Of a stretch of 30,988 nt of DNA, positions 23,909 through 30,988 are shown piece by piece. Below the pieces are notes generated by a model that was not told where the DNA came from, ran no database searches, and was given only the letters and a program-made list of their open reading frames with translations. Each line of letters starts with the position of its first letter. Positions within the stretch are counted from its first letter, which is position 1. Source of the DNA: Bacteroidales bacterium (lineage in GTDB: Bacteria; Bacteroidota; Bacteroidia; Bacteroidales; UBA10428); contig JAFGQQ010000106.1 of the NCBI GenBank assembly GCA_016935595.1, forward strand, positions 1 through 30,988, in the 5' to 3' direction. The position numbers were made by a program, and so were the translations under genes.

Positions 23909-24829
23909 ATGGAAATATACAGAAGTTTTGAGGATGGTTTTAATATTAAAAATCCCGTTGTAACTACCGGTTCGTTCGATGGGGTGCATATCGGGCATAA
24001 AGCGATAATAAACAGGATCAATAAAATTGCTTCTGATATTAACGGGGAATCAGTGCTTATAACTTTTTTTCCTCATCCACGAAAAGTCCTTTATCCAAAT
24101 GAACAAGGTAAAGGCCTCAAATTTATTAATTCGCTGGAAGAAAAAATTCAATTGCTCAGTGAAGCGGGGCTCAACCATTTATTTATTATTAATTTTACAT
24201 TAGAATTTTCAATGGTTTCCTCTCTGCAATTTGTTCAAAAATTTCTAGTCGATAAACTTCATGCAAAAGTAATTGTTGTAGGGTTTAATCATCATTTTGG
24301 CCATAACCGCACCGGCGATTATCACTATCTGTTTCAACAGAAAGAAAAATTTGGCTTTGAAGTTGAAGAAATTCCCGAACAGGAGTTACATCACGAAACA
24401 ATTAGTTCAACTAAAATTAGGGCGGCAATAAATGACGGGTATATTCAAAAAGCAAATGCTTATCTCGACAGCTATTATTTTGTTTCTGGAAAAATAAAAG
24501 CTATACTTAATAAAAGTGAACAAACAGGTATAAAAATAGTTATTGAATGCATCGATAAGCTTTTACCACCTTCGGGTTCATATGTTGTAAGTTCGGTTAT
24601 TAATGAAGAAAGGTTTAAAGGTGCAGCATATATTATAAAGAATAGAAACAATGAAAATAATCGCCAATTTGTGTTTGTTTGGTTTATAAATAAAATAAAT
24701 ATACAAGAAATCATTAAAAACATAACCATTCAGTTTCATAAACGTATGGCGATTATAAAAACTGATGAAGATAATTATTATACACAGTTTATGAATGAGA
24801 AAGAATATATTGAAGAATTGGTATTTTAA
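23909..24829 (+). CDS. RibF-like FAD synthetase with degenerate riboflavin kinase half
   Basis: 306 residues from the ATG at 23909; a longer frame opens inside rex at 23849 but adds no family residues. The N-terminal half is a good FMN adenylyltransferase (FAD synthetase) domain: GSFDGVHIGH, TFFPHPRKVL, GFNHHFGHNRTGD and ISSTKIR. The C-terminal half (~189-306) lies where the flavokinase domain belongs, but the GFPTAN motif is replaced by a TGIKIVIECIDK segment and the NIGxRPT motif by YIIKNRNN, so riboflavin phosphorylation is doubtful. It lies between rex and hydG in a hydrogen operon whose NuoF-like subunit needs FMN. A second, complete RibF elsewhere in the genome would be expected. Confidence 0.82.
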   Translation: MEIYRSFEDGFNIKNPVVTTGSFDGVHIGHKAIINRINKIASDINGESVLITFFPHPRKVLYPNEQGKGLKFINSLEEKIQLLSEAGLNHLFIINFTLEFSMVSSLQFVQKFLVDKLHAKVIVVGFNHHFGHNRTGDYHYLFQQKEKFGFEVEEIPEQELHHETISSTKIRAAINDGYIQKANAYLDSYYFVSGKIKAILNKSEQTGIKIVIECIDKLLPPSGSYVVSSVINEERFKGAAYIIKNRNNENNRQFVFVWFINKINIQEIIKNITIQFHKRMAIIKTDEDNYYTQFMNEKEYIEELVF

Positions 24830-24841
24830 CTGAAAAATAGA

Positions 24842-26269
24842 ATGAAATTTAATCCTGAAAAATTAAGTATTCCTGACAGAAGGATGGAGCCATTTATTAA
24901 TCCCGATGAAATTTGGCATTTTTTAAATAATTCAAAACCTTCAAAAGAAAAGGTTAAAGATATTATTGCCAAGTCGTTAAACAAAGAACGTCTAACGATG
25001 GCTGAAACAGCTATTCTTGTAAATGTAAAGGATACTGATCTTGTTGAAGAAATTAAACAAGGTGCCAGAACTTTGAAAGAACGTGTATATGGTAACCGAA
25101 TCGTTTTATTTGCCCCGCTTTACGTTGGTAATAAGTGTTCAAACAATTGCAAATATTGTGGTTTTAGGGTGTCAAACACCGAAGCGGTGCGAAAAACATT
25201 AACAAATGAAGAATTAATTAAAGAAACAACCGCGCTGGAAGAAAACGGACAAAAACGTTTAATTCTTGTTTATGGGGAGCATAAAGAGTATTCGGCCGAG
25301 TTTATTAAGGAAACAGTTGAAACGGTTTATAAAGTAAAAAAGGGAAATGGTGAAATAAGGCGTGTTAATATTAATGCAGCGCCTTTTGATATTCAGGGCT
25401 TCAGAACAGTAAAAAGCGCAGGGATTGGTACTTACCAGGTTTTTCAGGAAACATATCATCCTGAAATTTATAAAATATATCACTTAAGCGGGAAAAAGTC
25501 TGATTATGACTATAGGTTAACAGCGTTAGACCGGGCACAGGAAGCAGGAATAGATGATGTTGGCATTGGCGCTTTATTTGGTTTGTACGACTGGCGTTTT
25601 GAAGTTCTCGGTCTTGTAAGGCATACTAACCACCTGGAAGCATGTTATAATGTTGGCCCACATACTATCAGTTTTCCCAGGTTAAAAGATGCTGCAATGG
25701 TCGATATGGATTTTAAATATAAAGTTACAGATGAGGATTTTACCAAAATTGTAGCAATTCTTCGTTTAGCCGTGCCTTATACAGGATTAATACTTACTGC
25801 CCGCGAAAATCCTTTAATACGAAAAGAGGTTATGCGATTTGGCGTTTCCCAGATTGATGGTGGTACAAAAATTGAACTAGGTGGTTATTCCGATACTTTA
25901 AACGATAAACAAAACCTTAACCGTGAACAGTTTTTTATTAATGATTCACGCTCTCTTGATGAAGTAATTAGCGAATTGCTCGATGGAGGCTATTTACCAT
26001 CATTTTGTACCGCTTGTTATCGAAATGGTCGTACCGGTGAACATTTTATGGAATTTTCGGTACCAGGTTTTATTAAACGCTTTTGTACCCCTAATGCCAT
26101 TTTAACTCTTGCCGAATATCTGGTTGATTATGCAAAACCCGACACAGCCGATAAAGGTTGGAAAGTAATTGAGAAAAACCTGGCCGGGTTAAATGATGCA
26201 AAATATGAAAACGAAATAATACAAAGGCTCGAAAAAATTAAAAACGGGCAACGTGATTTATACTTCTAA
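24842..26269 (+). CDS. hydG: [FeFe]-hydrogenase maturase HydG (radical SAM tyrosine lyase)
   Basis: 475 residues, normal length. Radical SAM motif CxxxCxxC at Cys99, Cys103 and Cys106 (CSNNCKYCGF). HydG-specific segments: YGNRIVLFAPLYVGN, RRVNIN, FQETYH, GIDDVGIGALFGLYDWRFEVLGL, VGPHTIS and AVPYTG. The C-terminal domain that holds the auxiliary cluster has Cys389, Cys392 and Cys415 (FCTACYRNGRTG, RFCTPNAILTLAEYL) and ends NGQRDLYF. HydG splits tyrosine to give the CO and CN ligands of the H-cluster. Its presence in this operon implies that at least one of the three H-domain proteins is matured. HydE and HydF are not in the window. Confidence 0.96.
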   Translation: MKFNPEKLSIPDRRMEPFINPDEIWHFLNNSKPSKEKVKDIIAKSLNKERLTMAETAILVNVKDTDLVEEIKQGARTLKERVYGNRIVLFAPLYVGNKCSNNCKYCGFRVSNTEAVRKTLTNEELIKETTALEENGQKRLILVYGEHKEYSAEFIKETVETVYKVKKGNGEIRRVNINAAPFDIQGFRTVKSAGIGTYQVFQETYHPEIYKIYHLSGKKSDYDYRLTALDRAQEAGIDDVGIGALFGLYDWRFEVLGLVRHTNHLEACYNVGPHTISFPRLKDAAMVDMDFKYKVTDEDFTKIVAILRLAVPYTGLILTARENPLIRKEVMRFGVSQIDGGTKIELGGYSDTLNDKQNLNREQFFINDSRSLDEVISELLDGGYLPSFCTACYRNGRTGEHFMEFSVPGFIKRFCTPNAILTLAEYLVDYAKPDTADKGWKVIEKNLAGLNDAKYENEIIQRLEKIKNGQRDLYF

Positions 26270-26279
26270 AAAAAATATT

Positions 26280-26537
26280 ATGAACGAATTAATTATTTTA
26301 GGCATTAATGTTACCGACAGGATTAAGGAAGCCGGGAAAGCGCAGCAAGTTTTGAGCGAATTTGCCGATTGTATAAAAATAAGGTTGGGCTTTCATGAAT
26401 TATCAGAGGAAGTATGCAGCCGGAATGCTTTTATAATTGTTCAATTAAAAGGTGAAAAAGAGAAATGTATACAAATGGAAGATAAACTAAACCGGGTTGA
26501 AGGATTGGTGGTAAAAAAAATGTGTTTTAATTACTAA
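26280..26537 (+). CDS. TM1266-like iron-only hydrogenase system regulator (first copy)
   Basis: 85 residues from the ATG at 26280; an upstream ATG (26253) inside hydG is possible but adds non-family residues. It fits the small TM1266 family: ELIILGINVTDR, a helix, then DCIKIRLGFHE, a strand (NAFIIVQLKGE), a second helix and GLVVKKMCF, which predicts a ferredoxin-like (ACT/NikR-C-like) fold. The family is known mostly by its position beside hydrogenase maturation genes; biochemical function is not established. It is ten bases downstream of hydG. Confidence 0.82.
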   Translation: MNELIILGINVTDRIKEAGKAQQVLSEFADCIKIRLGFHELSEEVCSRNAFIIVQLKGEKEKCIQMEDKLNRVEGLVVKKMCFNY

Positions 26538-26547
26538 ATAATAATAT

Positions 26548-26802
26548 ATGTCTGCTGATAATTTAAAAATAATCGGATTATTAATTCAAAACAGGCCTTC
26601 TATAATTAATGATTTACATGCTATTTTGTCATCATATGGCAATGTAATAAGGAGCCGTTTAGGAATTGCAAATCCTGTTGATGATAAATTGGTTGATGCT
26701 TTAATGATTTTAGAAGTTAATGGTGACGAAACCCAGATTGAACTGATGCTTTCTGAACTAACTGCTCTTAATGGAATACAAATAAAACATATGGATTTTT
26801 AA
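26548..26802 (+). CDS. TM1266-like iron-only hydrogenase system regulator (second copy)
   Basis: 84 residues with the same order of elements as the preceding gene: LKIIGLLIQNR, a helix, NVIRSRLGIANP, DALMILEVNG, a helix and NGIQIKHMDF. The central RLG motif is shared with the first copy and with TM1266, but the rest is diverged, so the two are old paralogs that could form a heterodimer. It is the last gene of the rightward operon; its stop lies one base from the stop of the convergent LptF/G-type gene. Confidence 0.8.
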   Translation: MSADNLKIIGLLIQNRPSIINDLHAILSSYGNVIRSRLGIANPVDDKLVDALMILEVNGDETQIELMLSELTALNGIQIKHMDF

Positions 26803-26803
26803 C

Positions 26804-27892
26804 TTACCTTGCTGCCCAACGGTATAGAAATACTGCAATTACTCCAAATAAAATATTGGGTATCCATGCTGCAAACCCCGGGTTTAATATCCCGCTTAGG
26901 GCATATATCTGAGAAAACCTCATGAAAACTATGTATGAAAAACTTAATAATAAGCCTACCCCGATATTAAATCCTAACCCCCCCTTCATTTTTTTTGACG
27001 ACACACATACGCCTATCAAGGTGAGTATAAACATAGAAAATGGATAGGCAAAACGGCTATGTTTATCAAAGAGAAAAGAGACTATATCCTGGGTTCCCTG
27101 TAAACGGGCTTTTTTAATAAAGGTGTTTAATTGAGGCAAGGTCATGGTTTCTACCACATCCAGCCTTGAACTGAAATCGGCAGGAGTTATGTTCAGAACC
27201 GTATCCTTTCTTCTGCCTTTTTCTATCGATTCATGCAATCCGTCTATATTTCTTATATAGTAATTTGAAAGTGTCCAACAGTTTTTTGTGGAATCCCACC
27301 TTGCATAATTTGAAATAAGTTTTGATTTTAGCTGGCCGTTCTCAAACTTTTCAACGGTAAATTTATAACCTACATTTGATATAGTGCTGTAGCTTTGTAT
27401 ATATACAAAAATCCCGGGCTCTATTTGTTTATGAATATCGTTGTCGCGGTTGGTATAAAAAGAGCGAAAATAAGTATTGTCAAAATCAAGTCTTGTTTTA
27501 TTTGCCGGTGGTATAATATATAAACTTAAAAATAATGAAAGTGATGCAATAAATAATGCAGAAATAAAATAGGGAAATAAAAACCGCCTAAAACTAATAC
27601 CATTGCTTAATATGGCAATAATTTCGGTATTTGTTGCCATTTTGGAAGTGAAGAAGATAACGGATATAAATACAAAAAGCGAACTAAATAAGTTAGCAAA
27701 ATAGGGGATCCAATTTAAATAATACTCTAATAAAATTTTTTTAAAAGGTAATTGCAATTCAATAAAATCATCTACTTTCTCCGAAATATCAAATGCAATG
27801 GTTATGGCTAATATCAATATAAGGGCGTAAAAAAATGTGCCCAGGAATTTTTTTATTATATAGCGGTCAATAATTAATAATTTAGTATTCAC
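26804..27892 (-). CDS. LptF/LptG-family (YjgP/YjgQ) lipopolysaccharide export permease
   Basis: 362 residues. Typical architecture: two membrane segments at the N-terminus (FFYALILILAITIAF and the region near SSLFVFISVIFF), a third around ALFIASLSLFLSLYII, a large periplasmic domain (~130-270, with FVYIQSYS and NYARWDS), and three C-terminal membrane segments. The motif TEIIAILSNGISFRRFL is characteristic. These proteins pair with LptB to lift LPS from the inner membrane. It lies three bases after tgt in one transcription unit. Whether it is the F or the G member cannot be decided. Confidence 0.92.
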   Translation of the reverse strand: MNTKLLIIDRYIIKKFLGTFFYALILILAITIAFDISEKVDDFIELQLPFKKILLEYYLNWIPYFANLFSSLFVFISVIFFTSKMATNTEIIAILSNGISFRRFLFPYFISALFIASLSLFLSLYIIPPANKTRLDFDNTYFRSFYTNRDNDIHKQIEPGIFVYIQSYSTISNVGYKFTVEKFENGQLKSKLISNYARWDSTKNCWTLSNYYIRNIDGLHESIEKGRRKDTVLNITPADFSSRLDVVETMTLPQLNTFIKKARLQGTQDIVSFLFDKHSRFAYPFSMFILTLIGVCVSSKKMKGGLGFNIGVGLLLSFSYIVFMRFSQIYALSGILNPGFAAWIPNILFGVIAVFLYRWAAR

Positions 27893-27895
27893 AAG

Positions 27896-29026
27896 TTATA
27901 ACCGTGTTTGAAGGTTTTTAATCGTATTATTTTTCCATTCTGTATAAGTGCCAGATTTTATTTTTTCCCGTGCATTATATACAAGCCTGAGATAGAAAGC
28001 TAAATTATGCTGGCTCGCGATCACTGCCCCAAGAATTTCATTTGAAATAATTAAATGACGTAAATAGGCCTTGGAATATTGTGTGTCTACAAAAGAAATT
28101 CCATCCTCATCTAAAGGCGAAAAATCATTTTTCCATTTTTCATTACGTATATTAATTGTGCCTTTACTGGTGAACAGCATTCCGTTTCTTCCATTTCTTG
28201 TAGGCATTACACAATCAAACATATCAATCCCCAAAGAAATAGCTTCCAGAATATTGACCGGTGTACCAACACCCATCAGGTAGCGTGGTTTATTTTCAGG
28301 TAAAATAGAATTTACAATTTCCAACATTTTATACATTTCATCTTCAGGTTCACCAACAGATAATCCCCCGATAGCATTACCAACAAGGTTTTTGTTTGCA
28401 ACGTATTCAGCAGATTCTTTTCTCAGGTCACTGTAAACACTTCCCTGTACTATTGGAAAATAATATTGATGAAAACCATAAACCGGATGGGTGTTATTAA
28501 AATGGTTAATGCCCCTGTCGAGCCAGCGATGAGTTAAATTCATCGATTTTTTTGCATAATTGTAATCACACGGATAGGGTGTGCATTCATCAAGCGCCAT
28601 CATAATATCCGAGCCTATTAACCTTTGAATGTCTATTACATTCTCAGGTGTAAAAATATGTTTTGATCCATCAATGTGAGATTTAAATAAGGCGCCCTCC
28701 TCGGTTAATTTACGGTTTTCGGCTAACGAAAAAACCTGGTAACCACCGCTATCTGTAAGTATTGGGCCGTCCCAGTTCATAAACCTGTGCAGCCCTCCGG
28801 CATCATGAATAACATGTGTGCCGGGACGCAGATATAAATGGTATGTGTTTCCTAATATAATTTCAGCCATTATATCTTCTTTTAACTCTTTTTGATGAAT
28901 GCCTTTAACACTTCCGGCAGTTCCTACTGGCATAAAAATAGGGGTTTCAATTTGGCCATGGTCTGTTTTTATAATTCCTGTCCGGGCTTGCGAGTGCTTG
29001 TCTTTTTGTAAGATGCTGAAATACAT
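27896..29026 (-). CDS. tgt: Queuine/preQ1 tRNA-guanine transglycosylase
   Basis: 376 residues. It swaps the wobble guanine (position 34) of GUN-anticodon tRNAs for preQ1. Motifs: MPVGTAGSVKG, ILGNTYHLYLRPG, ILTDSGGYQVFSL (substrate-binding and catalytic Asp), FPIVQG, GGLSVGEP, VGTPVNIL and DCVMPTRNGRNG. The CxCxxC zinc site of E. coli Tgt is replaced by DTQYSKAYLRHL, with His and no cysteines; from memory this is normal in Bacteroidota. Start at ATG 29026. A -7-like element lies about 20 bases upstream. Confidence 0.95.
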   Translation of the reverse strand: MYFSILQKDKHSQARTGIIKTDHGQIETPIFMPVGTAGSVKGIHQKELKEDIMAEIILGNTYHLYLRPGTHVIHDAGGLHRFMNWDGPILTDSGGYQVFSLAENRKLTEEGALFKSHIDGSKHIFTPENVIDIQRLIGSDIMMALDECTPYPCDYNYAKKSMNLTHRWLDRGINHFNNTHPVYGFHQYYFPIVQGSVYSDLRKESAEYVANKNLVGNAIGGLSVGEPEDEMYKMLEIVNSILPENKPRYLMGVGTPVNILEAISLGIDMFDCVMPTRNGRNGMLFTSKGTINIRNEKWKNDFSPLDEDGISFVDTQYSKAYLRHLIISNEILGAVIASQHNLAFYLRLVYNAREKIKSGTYTEWKNNTIKNLQTRL

Positions 29027-29046
29027 TATTTTTCTTAATCAGGGTT

Positions 29047-29054
29047 CAAAGATA
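29047..29054 (-). promoter_or_regulatory. Possible -7 element for tgt-lptF/G
   Basis: On the minus strand this reads TATCTTTG, matching TAnnTTTG, 21-28 bases before the tgt ATG. No TTG is found at the ideal 19-base spacing. Confidence 0.4.
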
Positions 29055-29100
29055 GTGATTTTGGTTATCAAAATGTTAATTACATTAAGCAGAGATTTGA

Positions 29101-29130
29101 TTGGTTTACAAAAATAAATTAATATAATTG
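29101..29130 (+). promoter_or_regulatory. Bacteroidota-type promoter for glycosyltransferase-sigma factor-rsmG
   Basis: A TTG at 29101-29103, 19 bases, then TATAATTG at 29123-29130, one base off TAnnTTTG. The ATG of the glycosyltransferase follows at 29147, so the leader would be about ten bases. Confidence 0.5.
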
Positions 29131-29146
29131 TCATCAAATAAATTGT

Positions 29147-30289
29147 ATGCAAACAGGAAATTACTATTTTGACACTGCATTTTTGATTATAGCTGCATTA
29201 TTTGTTATTTCATTTTTAATACAGTTATATTATTACATTTTTATTTATGGGAATATAATAAGGAAACCAAAAAATAAAACATCACATAAGATTGTACCAG
29301 TTTCGGTTATAATTTGTGCCCAGAATGAGGAATATAACCTCGATCGGTTTTTACCCTCCGTATTAAATCAGGATTACCCTGATTATGAAGTAATTGTTGT
29401 TGATGACTGTTCAACTGACCACACTGCCGAAGTTTTATCGGCATATAAAAAAAAATACCCTCATTTAAAAGTAACTTTTATAAATAAAGATGATAAGTTT
29501 ACACATGGCAAAAAACTGGCGCTTACAGTTGGCATAAAAGCCGCAACAAATGAGTGGCTCCTCTTAACAGATGCCGATTGCCAGCCTGTTTCGAAAAACT
29601 GGATAAAAGCAATTGCAGCAAATTTTTCTGATGATAAATCTGTTGTTTTGGGTTACAGTGGTTTTTTCCCCCGCAAATCAATACTTAACAATATTATTCG
29701 TTTCGACAATTTGTTTATTGCTATTCAATATCTGGGATTTGCTTTGAAGGGAAAGCCATATATGGGAGTCGGCAGGAACCTGGCCTACCGGAAATCTTTA
29801 TTTTTTGAAAATAAAGGATTTTCAAGACATTACAAAATTTTATCGGGCGATGATGATATTTTTGTGAATGAGGTAGCAACTAAAAATAATACTTGTGTTG
29901 AAATGGCTCCCGATAGTATTGTTTTATCAGTACCTCAGAAGTATTTAAGCAGCTGGTGTAAACAAAAATCAAGGCATTTTCAGGCGGGTAAATATTATTC
30001 AAAAAAATCAAAATCGAGGCTTGCTGTCGAGGTATTTTCAAGGTTAGTGTTTTATATGACCTTTATTACATTGTTTTATATTATTGATTATAATTTTATT
30101 TGGTATTTATCAGGAGTATTCTTATTCAGGTTGATAATTCAGTTAACTGTTTTTAAATATGCCATTATTCGCTTGCAGCAAAAAAATTTATTATTACCTT
30201 CGCTAATATATGATATTGTTTTACCATTTTTTAACTTTTTTTGTTTTGCATCTAATTTTTTTACAAAGGATAGGAATACATGGAAATAA
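29147..30289 (+). CDS. Membrane family 2 glycosyltransferase
   Basis: 380 residues. An N-terminal membrane segment (~12-34, FLIIAALFVISFLIQLYYYIF) precedes a GT2 catalytic domain: VSVIICAQNEE, YEVIVVDDCSTD (nucleotide-sugar binding), LLLTDADC (DXD-type metal site), SGDDDIFVNE (probable base) and a QKSRHFQAGKYY segment corresponding to the QxxRW-like acceptor motif. Two or three hydrophobic segments follow (~290-360). It probably adds a sugar to a lipid or cell-surface polymer at the inner membrane; the product is unknown. It overlaps the sigma factor gene by ten bases. Confidence 0.88.
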   Translation: MQTGNYYFDTAFLIIAALFVISFLIQLYYYIFIYGNIIRKPKNKTSHKIVPVSVIICAQNEEYNLDRFLPSVLNQDYPDYEVIVVDDCSTDHTAEVLSAYKKKYPHLKVTFINKDDKFTHGKKLALTVGIKAATNEWLLLTDADCQPVSKNWIKAIAANFSDDKSVVLGYSGFFPRKSILNNIIRFDNLFIAIQYLGFALKGKPYMGVGRNLAYRKSLFFENKGFSRHYKILSGDDDIFVNEVATKNNTCVEMAPDSIVLSVPQKYLSSWCKQKSRHFQAGKYYSKKSKSRLAVEVFSRLVFYMTFITLFYIIDYNFIWYLSGVFLFRLIIQLTVFKYAIIRLQQKNLLLPSLIYDIVLPFFNFFCFASNFFTKDRNTWK

Positions 30290-30882
30290 TAGGAAATTTA
30301 TCGGAAAAAGCACAATATGATTATCGCTTAGTACAGCTTGCAATAAGCGGTGATCAAAAAGCTTATGCCGAATTGATGGAGAGGTACAGGGATGCTATTT
30401 ATTTTATGCTTCTAAAAATGGTAAATAATAAAAGCGATGCCGAGGATCTTACTATTGAAGCTTTTGGAAAGGCATTTAAAAACATACAACAGTATACACC
30501 TACCTTTGCTTTTAGTACCTGGCTTTTTAAAATTGCCACTAACAATTGCATTGATTTTATTCGGAAGCGAAAAGGCAACCATGTTTCTATCGACCAGTCT
30601 TACGAAGAACAGGAAGATACTGCCGCCAGTTCAATTCAATCTTCGGTATTAACTCCCGAGGAAGACATGATAAAAGCACAAAAGGTAACTTTACTTAGGA
30701 ATGTTGTGTCAAAATTAAAACCACGATATCGGAACCTTGTAGAATTAAGGTACTATAAAGAATATTCATATGAAGAAATTGCACAAGAACTTAATTTGCC
30801 CATTGGTACAGTAAAAGCACAACTTTTCAGGGCAAGGGAACTTCTTTATAATATTCTTAAAGAAACCAGTGCAAAACCTTAG
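30280..30882 (+). CDS. ECF-family RNA polymerase sigma factor
   Basis: 200 residues. Sigma-70 region 2 (~residues 25-95): YAELMERYRDAIYFML, DAEDLTIEAFGKAFKNI and STWLFKIATNNCIDFIRKR. Region 4 (~135-195): LKPRYRNLVELRYYKEYSYEEIAQELNLPIGTVKAQLFRAR. An acidic, low-complexity linker (~104-125) separates them. No anti-sigma factor lies beside it; rsmG follows after 17 bases. The start overlaps the end of the glycosyltransferase. Its regulon is unknown. Confidence 0.93.
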   Translation: MEIIGNLSEKAQYDYRLVQLAISGDQKAYAELMERYRDAIYFMLLKMVNNKSDAEDLTIEAFGKAFKNIQQYTPTFAFSTWLFKIATNNCIDFIRKRKGNHVSIDQSYEEQEDTAASSIQSSVLTPEEDMIKAQKVTLLRNVVSKLKPRYRNLVELRYYKEYSYEEIAQELNLPIGTVKAQLFRARELLYNILKETSAKP

Positions 30883-30899
30883 AATATATCCACTACTGT

Positions 30900-30988
30900 A
30901 TGGATATTATCCTTAAATATTTTTTCTGCCTTTCAAATCAGCAAAAAGAACAATTCCGGGCTTTAAATAAATTATATAATAATTGGAA
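30900..30988 (+). CDS. rsmG: 16S rRNA m7G527 methyltransferase RsmG, N-terminus only
   Basis: Only the first 29 codons are in the window (MDIILKYFFCLSNQQKEQF...LYNNW). They match the N-terminus usual for Bacteroidota RsmG, which reads ME(L/I)ILKYFP-LTEEQKEQF-ALY-LYTDWN. The protein methylates N7 of G527 in 16S rRNA. The assignment rests on this short stretch, so it is moderate. Confidence 0.65.
   Translation, partial: MDIILKYFFCLSNQQKEQFRALNKLYNNW

Noticed and set aside
27896..29026. Missing zinc cysteines in Tgt as a sign of lost function
   Set aside because: From memory the same change is usual in Bacteroidota Tgt, and the catalytic motifs are intact.
1..30988. CRISPR arrays, tRNA or rRNA genes, insertion sequences
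   Set aside because: No regularly spaced repeats, tRNA-like cloverleaf, rRNA sequence or transposase was seen on reading through the window.

Overview
The window is AT-rich DNA from a member of the Bacteroidota, most likely an anaerobic, Bacteroidales-like bacterium. Signs of this are a type IX secretion C-terminal sorting domain on the CotH protein, TonB-dependent receptors that begin with a carboxypeptidase-like regulatory domain, promoters of the TTG-N19-TAnnTTTG type, a near absence of Shine-Dalgarno sequences, and a Bacteroidota-type Tgt. Genes are tightly packed: no gene-free stretch exceeds about 160 bases. I saw no rRNA, tRNA, CRISPR array or insertion sequence.

Layout. (1) 1-4819, minus strand: dnaB, then a secreted CotH-like protein whose stop codon overlaps the start of a GH88/GH105 unsaturated glycuronyl hydrolase that runs off the left edge. 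(2) 4977-10633: ispE (plus), then two tandem paralogous TonB-dependent receptors (minus). (3) 10705-12084: a MarR-type regulator with a promoter and a perfect palindrome at its predicted transcription start, translationally coupled to an exported protein of unknown function. (4) 12081-15454, minus: a thioredoxin-like ferredoxin, a HydS-like [FeFe]-hydrogenase-domain sensor ending in a PAS domain, and a SpoIIE-type phosphatase. (5) 15606-26802, plus: an apparent eleven-gene operon: NuoE-like (hydC), NuoF-like (hydB), an [FeFe]-hydrogenase-type large subunit (hydA), a hydrogenase-domain sensor fused to a histidine kinase, a stand-alone receiver, a receiver-histidine kinase, rex, a RibF-like protein, hydG and two tandem TM1266-like small proteins. 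(6) 26804-29026, minus: tgt and an LptF/LptG-family permease. (7) 29101-30988, plus: a family 2 glycosyltransferase, an ECF sigma factor and the start of rsmG.

The centre of interest is regions 4 and 5, a divergent hydrogen and redox locus. The region between the two operons holds a near-perfect Rex operator (15530-15547), and rex itself is the seventh gene of the rightward operon, so NADH/NAD+ control with feedback is likely. Three different proteins carry a hydrogenase H-domain, and none has the proton-transfer cysteine before the first H-cluster cysteine (Gln, Asn and Asp instead). The large subunit has also lost two other proton-path residues and the lysine near a cyanide ligand, while keeping all four H-cluster cysteines. 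The PAS-type sensor lacks one H-cluster cysteine. The NuoF-like subunit has lost the cysteines of its N-terminal [2Fe-2S] domain, and the RibF-like protein has a degraded riboflavin kinase half. The locus encodes HydG but not HydE or HydF.

My reading, an inference, is a Rex-controlled H2/redox sensing and signalling system built from an electron-bifurcating hydrogenase scaffold. Its 'catalytic' subunit may be slow, redirected or itself sensory, and signals leave through a multi-component phosphorelay on one side and a SpoIIE phosphatase on the other.
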